From Planctomycetota bacterium (lineage in GTDB: Bacteria; Planctomycetota; Phycisphaerae; UBA1845; Fen-1342): a DNA stretch of 34,552 nucleotides. Each line of letters begins with the position of its first letter. The stretch's first letter is position 1. This document shows, in pieces, positions 1 to 7,767 of this stretch. The notes beneath the pieces were generated by a model that was not told the DNA's origin, did no database searches, and saw only the letters and a list, made by a program, of their open reading frames with translations. The stretch lies in the NCBI GenBank assembly GCA_018814045.1, contig JAHJAR010000023.1:1-34552 (forward strand). Direction: 5' to 3'. The translations under genes and the position numbers were made by a program.

Positions 1-105
1 AACATGGACGATCTGGTCTACCTGCTCGAAGACTTGATCAACTTCCTGGGCCAGGGTGATGACGCCGACTTCTGGAAGGAAGTGCTGGGTATCCTGACAA
101 GCTAG
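1..105 (+). CDS. C-terminal end of an unidentified protein (partial)
   Basis: An open frame enters from the left edge and ends at a TAG at 103-105, leaving 34 residues. They are acidic and hydrophobic, with a DDLVYLLEDLINFLGQGDD core that would form one amphipathic helix. The fragment is too short to assign. It is convergent with the membrane-protein gene on the other strand, and the gap between them is filled by palindromes. The frame is inferred only from its being open and protein-like up to the stop, so confidence is moderate. Confidence 0.5.
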   Translation, partial: NMDDLVYLLEDLINFLGQGDDADFWKEVLGILTS

Positions 106-144
106 GGCGGATTTCGATGCAAGTGCGGCCGCCGGACAGGTGGC

Positions 145-188
145 TGCTCGGTGTGTCACTGGGGGCGAGCCACGAGTGACACCCAGCA
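145..188. repeat. Imperfect palindrome, possible terminator or small dispersed repeat
   Basis: The left arm TGCTCGGTGTGTCACT (145-160) pairs with the right arm AGTGACACCCAGCA (175-188). The 8-bp core GTGTCACT/AGTGACAC is perfect, and the stem continues outward past a 2-nt bulge and one mismatch. The loop is about 14 nt. No T-run follows on either strand, so it is a poor intrinsic terminator, though it could still end transcription from the convergent neighbours. Confidence 0.5.
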
Positions 189-202
189 ACGCTTCCAACA
201 AG

Positions 203-296
203 GTAGATGGGGATGAAAGCCCGTTGCTCCTTCAAAAACCAGGTTTCCCGGCTGGTGTTGTACCAGCCAGAACAGCGGGCTTTCATCCCCATCTAC
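203..296. repeat. 94-bp element with perfect 21-nt terminal inverted repeats
   Basis: Arm 203-223 (GTAGATGG at its outer end, AAAGCCCG at its inner end) is the exact reverse complement of 276-296. Inside the arms the match continues in degenerate form over about eight bases (yTGyTCyT when both sides are read inward). In the centre, GGCTGGT (250-256) and ACCAGCC (262-268) form a second hairpin with a 5-nt loop. The whole element can fold into one long cruciform or RNA hairpin. No clear target-site duplication is visible in the flanks. It resembles a MITE or a REP-like palindrome. Confidence 0.75.
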
Positions 297-372
297 AGAC
301 CACAGCATTCACGGCCGACGCGGCCGTACCACCCTCCGCCGCGTATTCACGGCCGGCAGAACCGCGCTACGC

Positions 373-2202
373 TCAATCCTCAATCCCTCCCAACTCATAT
401 ACCCGTGCCGGTCCCGCCTGAAACACCACCCACCCCGAGCGCTCACGAATCAGCCGCTTGTACGTCGCTATGTGCCAGTCGTAATTATCGCGTCCGGCTA
501 CGGTGCGAATCGCGTCTCGCTCGATGATCAGCAGGTGTGTCAGTTCACGCTCGGCGGCCATCTGTTTCGCAACCGAAAGCTGCTCCGAGATATGCGCGTG
601 CCAGTTGTTGCACCCCACGCCCGCCACCGCCGGCAACCAGGCACCTGCCCCTGCGTAGAACGTGCCAACGAAGTGCTTCTCGGGCGACAGGTGCGCGCGT
701 GCCCATTGCAGCGCCTGCCAGGAGCCGTCGCTGATTGGCTGCTCCAAGGCGGCGCGCTGGTAGTAGCGCCAGTGATGCGTGAACGCCAGCGCCAGCAACA
801 GCAGCGTAAGGGTGCGGCACGCCGGCTGACGCAGCGCGTGTCGCCGCCCCCAGACGCGCCACGCCACGGCCGCCGCCAGCGCGGCAATCGGCAGCATGAA
901 CTCCCGCATTCTTCCCGGGTACAGCAGATACGACGCCGGCAACAGCTTGTAGCGTGCATTCGCCATCACCAGCACGTTCAATGCGCACGCGACCAGCAGC
1001 AGTGCCAGCACTCGCCACCGCCACCGAGCCAACACAATCACCGCTGCAATGAAGACCAGCAGCGGGAACTGCCCCAGCGAGCCCAGCAACGTGCCGAACG
1101 ACGTCGCCAGAAACGTGAGGCCACCGACGTCCGCACGGCTGTGTAACTCGTGCGTCTCGATCCAGGTCCGCGCCTCGGCATCGAGTTGTGGCTGTGCCAC
1201 GGCGACATAGACGAGTGCTGTCAGCAGGGCAACCCCCACCGCCAACACCAGGCGCAACAACGCCCGCCGGCGGCTACGACTCGCACTCAACGCCGCTAGC
1301 GCGCCGACCGGGCCCAGCACGTACAGCCACCCGGCGGCGGCGCAGCCGTGTATTAACGGCATGGCCCCGGCGCAGAGCCCCAACAGGACAGCCGTGCCCC
1401 AGCCCCGCGAACGACGGACCTCGATGAGCAGGCGTAGCGCGAATAACCCCAGCGCCAGTGCGGCAACCTCAGGGAAGCCTCCCCAGGGAACCGTCCGCTG
1501 GGCAAGGTTCGCCATCCAGACCCACGCCAGCGCCCAGACTGCCGCGGGCCTGCGGGGCAGCGCAACGCGCAACAGCAGGTAGATAGCGCACGCTAGCATG
1601 AAGAACGTCAGCGGGATGCTCGCCAGCGTGGCTGCCACTGGGGAGCCCCCACTCAGTACCGCAACGGCGGCCAGCGCCGGCACGCCATGATTCGCCGCTC
1701 CGAACGGTATCTGAGGGGCAAACGGCGCCAACGTGCGCGGCAGGCCGGCCTGACGCGAAATCAGGCGAACGTTCATCGCATAGCGCGCCGAGTCCATCCC
1801 GTCCGGCACGTGCTTCGCGAAGAGCGGCGTCAGGTATGGCAAGCAACCGAGCACCAGTAGCGCCCGCGCCCAGCGATCCCGCGCCAAAGTCCGCCGTGGC
1901 ACTTGGGTAGCTTGATAGTAGACAGCACCCACTCTACGGCTTGCGCGGCGTTGCTTCCAGAATCGAATGATCGTCGCCACCACCGCGAGCAGCGCCGCCA
2001 CAACCATCCCTCCCGCAAATGGCAGGGCATACAATGTCACCGCCCAATACGCCCCGCCCAGCAGCGGCCACGCCAACGCACCCGCGCGCTCCCCAAACGG
2101 CCTCGGCAACAGCCCGGCCAGCGCATAGCCCGGCGTACACGCCGCGCCGAGCACCACGACGGCTGCCCACGCATGATCCACGAGTTCACTGCCCCAGATC
2201 AT
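373..2202 (-). CDS. Polytopic membrane protein, possibly GT-C-type glycosyltransferase-like
   Basis: The product is about 609 residues. The first ~475 contain many hydrophobic segments, beginning with VDHAWAAVVVLGAACTPGYA. The C-terminal ~130 residues look like a soluble extracytoplasmic domain (NNWHAHISEQLSVAKQMAAE..., ending GPARVYELGGIED). Between helices lies a loop with DGMDSARYAMNVRLISRQAG, where acidic residues sit roughly as in the first external loop of GT-C lipid-sugar-dependent glycosyltransferases. That assignment is inference from topology only. The frame opens at 2280, but 2202 is preferred because TAAGGG lies at proper spacing upstream and the earlier 26 residues are Arg-rich and unlike a membrane protein start. 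It is convergent with the fragment at the left edge and divergent from the MltA gene. Confidence 0.75.
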   Translation of the reverse strand: MIWGSELVDHAWAAVVVLGAACTPGYALAGLLPRPFGERAGALAWPLLGGAYWAVTLYALPFAGGMVVAALLAVVATIIRFWKQRRASRRVGAVYYQATQVPRRTLARDRWARALLVLGCLPYLTPLFAKHVPDGMDSARYAMNVRLISRQAGLPRTLAPFAPQIPFGAANHGVPALAAVAVLSGGSPVAATLASIPLTFFMLACAIYLLLRVALPRRPAAVWALAWVWMANLAQRTVPWGGFPEVAALALGLFALRLLIEVRRSRGWGTAVLLGLCAGAMPLIHGCAAAGWLYVLGPVGALAALSASRSRRRALLRLVLAVGVALLTALVYVAVAQPQLDAEARTWIETHELHSRADVGGLTFLATSFGTLLGSLGQFPLLVFIAAVIVLARWRWRVLALLLVACALNVLVMANARYKLLPASYLLYPGRMREFMLPIAALAAAVAWRVWGRRHALRQPACRTLTLLLLALAFTHHWRYYQRAALEQPISDGSWQALQWARAHLSPEKHFVGTFYAGAGAWLPAVAGVGCNNWHAHISEQLSVAKQMAAERELTHLLIIERDAIRTVAGRDNYDWHIATYKRLIRERSGWVVFQAGPARVYELGGIED

Positions 2203-2622
2203 CCCGTGGCCCTTACCAGCCGCAAGCGAAAATGGCAAGCTGCATGCTCCGCACAGCGACCTCCACCTGGCAGGCCGCATGGACCCACGGCAGTCCGCCG
2301 CAAAAGTCCGTGCCAGTCTGGAAATGTGGCGGCCGGACTCTGCCGGAGGCGTTGAACTCGGGAAAAACGCTCTTCCACAACAACGTCCGCGACGGAGCCC
2401 GGACGCTGCACGCCCTTTGCGGCGGACTGATAGCGTCCCCTGCGCCGACCGTTATCCCTTGCATACGCTTCCGCGTCGGCCTATGTTCTTGCTCACAAGC
2501 TGTGCTCGCCTACCGGCGGCCGCTTACGCCGGGTGCGCGCTGTTTGTGCATAGTGACGCCGGCCTGGTTGCTCGATCGATGTCCCGCCGTTGAACGTGGC
2601 GATCGTCTGGAGGGAGCCGAAC
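2203..2622. other. Divergent intergenic region, about 420 bases, no gene recognised
   Basis: This gap separates the membrane-protein gene (-) and the mltA-like gene (+) and must hold both promoters. I see no convincing -35/-10 pair and no RNA gene. The plus strand is open over much of it, with a stretch around 2240-2430 that reads WQAAWTHGSPP...NNVRDGARTLH. This looks partly protein-like, but it has no clean start, runs into the frame of no known family and is probably chance. Confidence 0.4.
2609..2614 (+). promoter_or_regulatory. Shine-Dalgarno GGAGGG deciding the mltA start
   Basis: GGAGGG ends 8 nt before the ATG at 2623. An in-frame TTG at 2590 lies upstream of this site, so the Shine-Dalgarno sequence favours 2623. 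That start also puts the hydrophobic lipoprotein signal immediately at the N-terminus. Confidence 0.7.
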
Positions 2623-3855
2623 ATGCCGTGGATTGTGCTGCTCGTATTGACTGCCTGGTTGACGCTGCTGGCCCCGGGATGCCGCCAAGCTGCAAGCGAA
2701 ATGGAGCCGTTTCAGCCGCCGAAAGCCGAGCGGGACTATGGCCGGCCACTGCCTCCCGGTCAGCTCGCGTTGCGCAAGCTCGAGCCCAGTGGCTATCCCG
2801 ACTTCTCCAAGGCTTACCGCAATCGCGCCGGTCTCGAAGAGGCCATCCGCCACAGCCTCGCATACCTGGCCAAGCCGTCGAGCCAGGATCACTACCCCTA
2901 CGGCGACATCAGTCACGCGCGGGCGGTGGCTTCGCTGGAGCGCTTCCTCGAAGTCCTGGCCGAGGCCCGCAGCCCAGAGGAGCTCGATCAACTGGTTCGC
3001 CGTGATTTCGAGGTATACCAGTCAGTGGGCTGCGACGGGCGTGGGACGGTCTTCTTCACCGGGTACTACTGCCCGATCTTCGCGGGCCGCAAACAGCGGG
3101 ACGAGCGCTTTCGCTACCCGCTGTACAGCCTGCCTCCCGACTTGGTGAAGGACGCCGCCGGCCGCACCCTCGGGCGCCGCACCCCCGAGGGTGGCCTGGT
3201 CGCGTACAGCACGCGCCGCGGAATCGAGGAGGACCACCTACTGGACGGCCTCGAAATCGCTTGGCTGAAGGACCCCTTCGAAGCCTACGTAGTCACGGTA
3301 CAAGGCTCGGCGAAGCTGCGGCTGGAAGACGGCTCGCTGTATGAGCTGGGTTACGCAGGCAACACCGGACACGAATACACCTCGGTCGGGCGAAAGATGG
3401 TGGCAGACGGCGTTATCGGACGAGATGAACTGTCACTACAGGCGATGCTCGCGTACTTCACCGCCCACCCCGAGCAGGTCCAGACCTACTGCTGGCAAAA
3501 CGATCGCTATGTCTTCTTCCAGGAAGCCCCCGGCGGACCGTTCGGTAGCATCAATGTTCCCGTCACCCCCTTCCGCACGCTCGCGACCGACAAGGAGGTC
3601 TTCCCGCGCGCCTGCCTCGCGTTTGTAAACACAACACTTCCAAGGATTTACGGCGAAAGGATCCGGCAACTGCCCTTCGCCAGCTTCGCGCTCGACCAGG
3701 ACACGGGCGGAGCTATACGCGCCCCGGGCCGCTGTGACGTCTTCATGGGCATCGGGCCGGCGGCGGAAGCGGTTGCGGGGCGCACCGGCGCCGAAGGCGC
3801 ACTCTACTACCTCTTCGTCCGCCCGGACCGCGCCTCCCCGAACTCGCCGGAATAG
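2623..3855 (+). CDS. mltA: Membrane-bound lytic murein transglycosylase A (MltA family lipoprotein)
   Basis: MltA cleaves the MurNAc-GlcNAc bond of peptidoglycan with formation of 1,6-anhydro-MurNAc. The 410-residue product begins with a lipoprotein signal, MPWIVLLVLTAWLTLLAPGC, with the modified cysteine at position 20. The MltA barrel follows: FFTGYYCPIFAGRKQRDERF near 145, VQGSAKLRLEDG near 225, then the C-terminal 3D domain. There DTGGAI (Asp360) and CDVFMGIGPAAE (Asp372) line up with E. coli DVGGAI and FDIYQGIGPEAG. Asp372 matches the catalytic Asp308. The ending GALYYLF is also typical. Length is slightly above the E. coli enzyme. It stands alone, with no peptidoglycan neighbour. The start is set by GGAGGG at 2609. 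Confidence 0.93.
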   Translation: MPWIVLLVLTAWLTLLAPGCRQAASEMEPFQPPKAERDYGRPLPPGQLALRKLEPSGYPDFSKAYRNRAGLEEAIRHSLAYLAKPSSQDHYPYGDISHARAVASLERFLEVLAEARSPEELDQLVRRDFEVYQSVGCDGRGTVFFTGYYCPIFAGRKQRDERFRYPLYSLPPDLVKDAAGRTLGRRTPEGGLVAYSTRRGIEEDHLLDGLEIAWLKDPFEAYVVTVQGSAKLRLEDGSLYELGYAGNTGHEYTSVGRKMVADGVIGRDELSLQAMLAYFTAHPEQVQTYCWQNDRYVFFQEAPGGPFGSINVPVTPFRTLATDKEVFPRACLAFVNTTLPRIYGERIRQLPFASFALDQDTGGAIRAPGRCDVFMGIGPAAEAVAGRTGAEGALYYLFVRPDRASPNSPE

Positions 3856-3872
3856 CCGCCACCAGATATTTG

Positions 3873-3901
3873 TTGACCACTGATGACCGATAGTCCATAA
3901 T
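3873..3901 (+). promoter_or_regulatory. Candidate sigma-70 type promoter upstream of the sigma-factor gene
   Basis: TTGACC (3873-3878) and CATAAT (3896-3901) are separated by 17 nt in the most AT-rich part of the 219-bp gap between mltA and the sigma-factor gene. A TAATAT at 3898-3903 overlaps the -10. A transcript would have a leader of about 160 nt. The match is by eye only. Confidence 0.4.
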
Positions 3902-4074
3902 ATAGGTGTAATAGATACCCTCGTTCCAACGTGTAGGAAGAAGTTTGGAAAAGGGACTATCATAAACAGCGGTGGCTGGCCAACATACGATCCCACCCGA
4001 TCATTCATTTCATATGCGATCCTAACGGCCAGACTACGCTGACGGGCATGCTATGCCCGGACCAAGGTGCTTCA

Positions 4075-5772
4075 ATGTGCAATATCGCCTCGCCGGCAAT
4101 TGCCGATTTGGCTCACCAGCTAGAACGCAGCCCGATTCGGCTCAGACTTCGACATCTGCTCAACATCGAGTTTGTCCTCTCGGTCGTCGAGAGCGGCAAA
4201 CGCTACCCCTACGACTTCGTCCTGGCCGGACTCACGGGCCTAACACGACGAAGCAGCCGCGATTACGCCTGGGAATCGCAACTGATCGATGGTGACACTC
4301 TCCGAACCGATCTGGTCAGTCTGGCGGAGGAGCTCAGCGGCGACGCCTATATCTCCGCCGAACACTGGTCAGAAGCCCTCTATTCGGTCGCCCAGTTGGC
4401 GAAGCGATTCGAGGTCAGCACCAAGACCATCTTCCGTTGGCGCCGGCGCGGCCTGGTCGGCTGGAAGTTCCGCTTCTCTGATCGGCGTATGCGCCTGGCC
4501 TTTCCGGATCGCTGCGTGCGGCGTTTCGTGGCCGAGAACGACGCCCTGGTCAACCGCGGCAGCAGTTTCTCGCAACTGACGAAGGCTGAGAGAAACGGGA
4601 TCATCGAGCGCGCCAGGATTCTCGCCAATGGATCCAGCCGCAGCGTCAACGCTGTCGCGCGCATCATCGCCACGGAGGCCGGGCGAGCCGTCGAGACGAT
4701 CCGCCTGCTTCTGAAGCATTACGACGAGTCCCACCCCAGAAACGGCGTCTTCAACCGCTCCAAGCTGCATGTTGAGGCGGATGACCAGCGTCTCGCAGTG
4801 TGGGAAGCCTACGTCGACGGTGCGACGGTCAAGGCCCTGGCTGAACGCTTCAACCAGACCGTTTCCTGGGCCTACCGCACGATCACGCAGATGCGGGCGC
4901 GCGAGCTGAAGGCGCGCAAGATCGAGTTCGTGCCCAGCGCGGAGTTCGATTCACCGAACATCGATGAAGAGATCCGCAACGATCCGGCCCTGAAAGCCCC
5001 GACCGTTGGCGAACCGGAGAAGCGGCGTCGCGTGCCGCGTGATCTGCCGCCCTACTTGCAGCAGCTCTTCCACATTCCGCTGCTAACACGCGCGGGTGAA
5101 GCGGCGCTGTTCCGCCAGTTGAACTACGTGAAATTCATGGCCGACCGACTCTGTCAGGAGTTGGACCCAGACACGGCCAAGGCCACCGATCTCGACCGCA
5201 TCGAAGCTCTGCTGGCCGAAGCCGGACGACTGAAGAACCAGATCACGCAAGCCAACCTGCGTCTCGTCGTCAGTATCGCCAAACGCCACGCATCCGCCGA
5301 TCGCGACTTCTTCGAGATCGTCAGCGACGGCAACATCTCGCTGATGCGGGCGGTGGACAAGTTCGACTACAGCCGCGGATTCAAGTTCAGCACGTACGCC
5401 TCTTGGGCGATCATGAAGAACTACGCCCGCTCGATCCCCGAGCAACGTTACCGCCGCGACCGCTACCAGACCGGGCACGACGAATGGCTTGAGAACATCC
5501 CCGGCCCACCCCTGGACGAACCGGAAGACGATTTTCTGCCGTTGCTGCGCAGCGCGTTGGACAACATGCTGGACACGCTGGACGAGCGCGAAGGCAGCAT
5601 CCTCCGCCAGCGCTTCGGCCTGGACGACGAGCATCGGCATCCGCAGACCCTCGAACAAATCGGCCACCGCTTTGGCGTGTCGAAAGAGCGTATCCGGCAG
5701 CTTGAGGCGCGCGCCATGACCAAGTTGCGTGGAGACTTCCAGGCCGACGTCCAGCAACTGCTGGGAGCGTAG
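4075..5772 (+). CDS. RNA polymerase sigma factor, sigma-70 family, with N-terminal helix-turn-helix extension
   Basis: The product is about 565 residues. The C-terminal half is sigma-70: region 1.2-like RDLPPYLQQLFHIPLLT, region 2 from about 390 (NLRLVVSIAKRH, then DGNISLMRAVDKFD, FKFSTYASWAI, YARSIPEQ) and region 4 from about 505 (LDEREGSILRQRFGLD, TLEQIGHRFGVSKERIRQLEARAM). Between regions 2 and 4 only some 50 residues remain, so region 3 appears to be missing. The N-terminal half has at least two helix-turn-helix-like segments: SVAQLAKRFEVSTKTIFRWR (104-123) and DGATVKALAERFNQTVSWAY (248-267). The start at 4075 has AAGGTG at good spacing. An in-frame ATG at 4048 would add nine residues but lacks such a site. 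No anti-sigma gene is adjacent. The family is clear but the regulon cannot be told. Confidence 0.92.
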   Translation: MCNIASPAIADLAHQLERSPIRLRLRHLLNIEFVLSVVESGKRYPYDFVLAGLTGLTRRSSRDYAWESQLIDGDTLRTDLVSLAEELSGDAYISAEHWSEALYSVAQLAKRFEVSTKTIFRWRRRGLVGWKFRFSDRRMRLAFPDRCVRRFVAENDALVNRGSSFSQLTKAERNGIIERARILANGSSRSVNAVARIIATEAGRAVETIRLLLKHYDESHPRNGVFNRSKLHVEADDQRLAVWEAYVDGATVKALAERFNQTVSWAYRTITQMRARELKARKIEFVPSAEFDSPNIDEEIRNDPALKAPTVGEPEKRRRVPRDLPPYLQQLFHIPLLTRAGEAALFRQLNYVKFMADRLCQELDPDTAKATDLDRIEALLAEAGRLKNQITQANLRLVVSIAKRHASADRDFFEIVSDGNISLMRAVDKFDYSRGFKFSTYASWAIMKNYARSIPEQRYRRDRYQTGHDEWLENIPGPPLDEPEDDFLPLLRSALDNMLDTLDEREGSILRQRFGLDDEHRHPQTLEQIGHRFGVSKERIRQLEARAMTKLRGDFQADVQQLLGA

Positions 5773-5792
5773 AACCTATCCCGGCACTCTTT

Positions 5793-5850
5793 CCGAGCCG
5801 CGACCGTCAAGCGGTTGCCGAAAAACCGCTTGCTTACGCGCCCGGCTCGG
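5793..5850. repeat. Dispersed palindrome family A, copy 1 (short-loop type)
   Basis: The outer arms are CCGAGCCG (5793-5800) and CGGCTCGG (5843-5850). The inner arms are CAAGCGGTT (5808-5816) and AACCGCTTG (5824-5832), around a GCCGAAA loop. The element lies 20 bp after the sigma-factor stop and is preceded by TTCC, as in copies 3 and 5. Confidence 0.85.
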
Positions 5851-5922
5851 TCCTGTTGCCCACCTTCGGACGGTTCTGGAATAGGTCATAGTGAGTCCTT
5901 GCGGGGCCAGCACGCAGCGTCC

Positions 5923-5968
5923 CGTTGAGGGTTGGCAGCTTAACCAACCGCCAACGGAAGGCCTTTTT
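5923..5968 (+). terminator. Probable intrinsic terminator
   Basis: The stem CGTTG-AG-GGTTGG (5923-5935) pairs with CCAACC-GC-CAACG (5944-5956), 11 pairs with a 2x2 internal loop and an 8-nt apical loop. TTTTT follows at 5964-5968, after a short GC spacer. It probably ends the sigma-factor transcript, which would then include palindrome copy 1 in its 3' end. The 7-nt gap between stem and T-run makes it weaker than a canonical terminator. Confidence 0.45.
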
Positions 5969-6096
5969 GCACCCGCGGCCGTGTGGCCCAACTGCGGCGC
6001 CGGCCTGCTCGCGCAGACCACCCCACCGCGAGACCTCTCGTCCCATCTGCGCCGAGCCCGTACCTTTCTGCTAGAATCGGGTCGGATTCGCTGCCT

Positions 6097-6102
6097 GAGG
6101 AA
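6097..6102 (+). promoter_or_regulatory. Shine-Dalgarno GAGGAA deciding the AraC-type regulator start
   Basis: GAGGAA ends 6 nt before a GTG at 6109. The open frame continues upstream to 5983, but that part is Pro/Arg-rich and overlaps no domain, so 6109 is the likely start. TAGAAT at 6072-6077 could be the -10 box, but no good -35 box is seen. Confidence 0.55.
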
Positions 6103-6108
6103 CTGCTC

Positions 6109-6999
6109 GTGGCCGGCAACGCGTGCTTCAAAGCTCTGCAACTCGCGCCCCCTCGCCGGCGACGCCAGCGCTTCGGCGACCTCGACGCATTCGTCGCTGA
6201 GGCAGTCGCGCTCATCCACGAGGAGTTTGCCGCCCTGACCGGGTTGTCTGTCCTGTGCCTGCCATTGGCCCCCTCGGAACGATGGGACCACGCCGCGGAA
6301 TGTCCCACCTCCAAGCATCCGCCGGGTGCAGACTACGCCCCCCCGGAGCGTCGCGCCGAGTGCTGGCAGAAGCACCTCAAGCGTTTTCGTCAGAGCGCCA
6401 CCCCCCACTGGCATCGGCGCGAGAGTGGCGAACTCTGTGGCGTGGTTCCGCTGCGGGTGCGGGAGCGCTGCCTCGCAACCGGCATGCTCGTCTGCCCAGG
6501 CACGGTCGACGAGCAGACGTTCCAGCGCCACATGAGCGTGCTTGTCATCGTCATCGAGAACGTGCTCTGGCGGCATGCTGATGCGCTCGCATCTCTGTCC
6601 GGGCAATCCTACCCGAAAGACCGCCCGTCGTCCGCGTCACTGACCGGACCGCCCCTCATTCCCGAATCATTGCATCACCAGGTCCAACGCGCGCTCACGC
6701 ACATCGACAACAATCTGTCCGATCAACGCACCACGGTAGCGAACATCGCCCGCCAGCTCGGCACGAACTCAACCTACCTTGGGCATCTCTTCGCCACCCA
6801 GATCGGTCTGCCGATGCACAGCTACATCGCCCAGCGCCGCATCGAGCTGGCAAAGCTTCTGCTGACGGAGACCGACTGGCAGATCAAACGCGTGGCCTGC
6901 GGGAGCGGACACGGGAACGCCGACTGGTTCAGCCACTTGTTCCGCGTGGCGACAGGCATGACACCGACCGCGTACCGTCAGAAGGCCCAGCGGCGCTAG
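6109..6999 (+). CDS. AraC family transcriptional regulator
   Basis: The product is about 296 residues. The last ~95 form the double helix-turn-helix of the AraC/XylS family: TVANIARQLGTNSTYLGHLFATQIG is the first unit, then the linking helix SYIAQRRIELAKLLLTETDWQIKRVACGSGHGNADWFSHLFRVATGMTPTAYR, which holds the second unit and the signature. In the second unit the usual GF(x)D motif has become GHGNAD. The N-terminal ~170 residues are a probable sensor domain rich in His and Cys (CWQKHLKRFRQ, HWHRRESGELCGVVPL, RHMSVLVIVIENVL), with a GAF- or PocR-like feel. I cannot identify the ligand. It is downstream of a sigma factor but separated by a terminator and a palindrome, so probably transcribed alone. 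The gene-poor region follows. Confidence 0.85.
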   Translation: MAGNACFKALQLAPPRRRRQRFGDLDAFVAEAVALIHEEFAALTGLSVLCLPLAPSERWDHAAECPTSKHPPGADYAPPERRAECWQKHLKRFRQSATPHWHRRESGELCGVVPLRVRERCLATGMLVCPGTVDEQTFQRHMSVLVIVIENVLWRHADALASLSGQSYPKDRPSSASLTGPPLIPESLHHQVQRALTHIDNNLSDQRTTVANIARQLGTNSTYLGHLFATQIGLPMHSYIAQRRIELAKLLLTETDWQIKRVACGSGHGNADWFSHLFRVATGMTPTAYRQKAQRR

Positions 7000-7767
7000 A
7001 ATCACGACATTGCCAATCCTGTGATCTGCGTGGTCAGGCCTGGTCGCCGCGGGAGAAGGGAGCGTCTCTGGGCACGGCCGCAGCCACGACCTGACAATCC
7101 AGACTGCATACCGGCGTCCGGAGGCAAGCATTGCTATTCGTTGTTATGCATTGTATAACTTGGAAGTGCTTGTTTGCAGCCCCTGTTCTGGTACTAAAGA
7201 TAATGGCGGAGACGGGTGTATACGCCAAGTCTGACAGAAAACGACATAATCTGACGGCAGCATCGTATGAAGGGCTGCCAGCTAGTGGAGTGTGACAACC
7301 AGAAGGCCGTGCCTCTTGGCTGAGGTCCGAGACAGGTTATCGCTCCGCTGCGCGGGATGGAAGGCTGCGGCGCCGCGTGCCCAGGCTGCGCCAGGTTCTT
7401 CGCGTTCGTGACAGTGGAGGTGTGGTGTTGTGGGCTTCATAAAGAAGCCCGCCTGCCGTAAGTGTCTGTTTTTGGAATCATGCTGAGGTAACAGCGCCAA
7501 GACGCGACGCCGCCGTGTAACGGTACATCCTCGTGAGGCGTCACAGTACGAATGGCGGGTCCGCCCACAGCGGCTCGCCATTCTGTTTTTGCGCCCACCT
7601 CCCGCTTCTGCCCCAGGCTTCAGGCGGTGGTCGGTGCTCGCCGGCTCACGCGGCCCCGGGGTCGGACCGTTCTCGTTCCGGTTCGCCGGGCTTCAAGCTA
7701 TCCGCGACACGCGCCGGCCGGAGCGGGCTCGCACGCTTGAGCGCGTAGCTATTTGCGTGGTAACGAG
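7000..7767. other. Gene-poor stretch of about 770 bases, possible non-coding RNA region
   Basis: No frame on either strand looks protein-like. Content, left to right: an AT-rich patch at 7130-7205 with promoter-like words (TTGTTT 7170-7175, TACTAA 7192-7197, spacing 16; also GATAAT 7199-7204); a perfect hairpin GGGCTTC-ATAAA-GAAGCCC at 7432-7450; a GACGCC/GGCGTC stem around 7504-7540; and an intrinsic terminator at 7550-7590. The plus-strand order promoter, hairpins, terminator with no coding frame suggests a transcript of roughly 350-400 nt. It does not match tmRNA, RNase P, 6S or SRP RNA consensus as far as I can judge by eye. From 7594 to 7767 I see nothing. Confidence 0.35.
7550..7590 (+). 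terminator. Intrinsic terminator at the end of a non-coding stretch
   Basis: GAATGGCG (7550-7557) pairs with CGCCATTC (7576-7583). The stem continues inward through GG-CCGC against GCGG-CT with one bulged T, giving about 14 pairs including one G-U and a CCACA-type loop. TGTTTTT follows at once. It works only for plus-strand transcripts, yet no plus-strand gene ends nearby: the nearest is the AraC gene, 550 bp upstream. Confidence 0.65.

Larger units (their letters stand above)
106..372. other. Intergenic spacer between convergent genes, rich in palindromes
   Basis: No credible gene is seen. The spacer holds two palindromes (145-188 and 203-296, listed separately). It also holds an 11-bp direct repeat ATTCACGGCCG at 307-317 and 345-355, the first overlapping a small ACGGCC/GGCCGT hairpin. 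Short open frames here read through the palindrome arms and give mirror-like peptides (MGMKARC... and ...QRAFIPIY), so they are not genes. Confidence 0.6.

Noticed and set aside
2240-2430. Plus-strand segment reading WQAAWTHGSPP...NNVRDGARTLH
   Set aside because: It has a faint resemblance to pilin-like DUF1559 tails, but the critical end motif is absent and there is no start or continuation. Treated as chance.
5776-6606. 276-codon open frame on the minus strand, overlapping the AraC gene
   Set aside because: Composition is Arg/Ala/Gly-rich with no motif, it crosses palindrome copy 1 and lies antisense to a gene with a clear helix-turn-helix domain.
7282-7581. Possible 99-residue minus-strand gene in the gene-poor stretch
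   Set aside because: The start lies inside the terminator hairpin, the composition is Arg/His-rich and no Shine-Dalgarno is seen.
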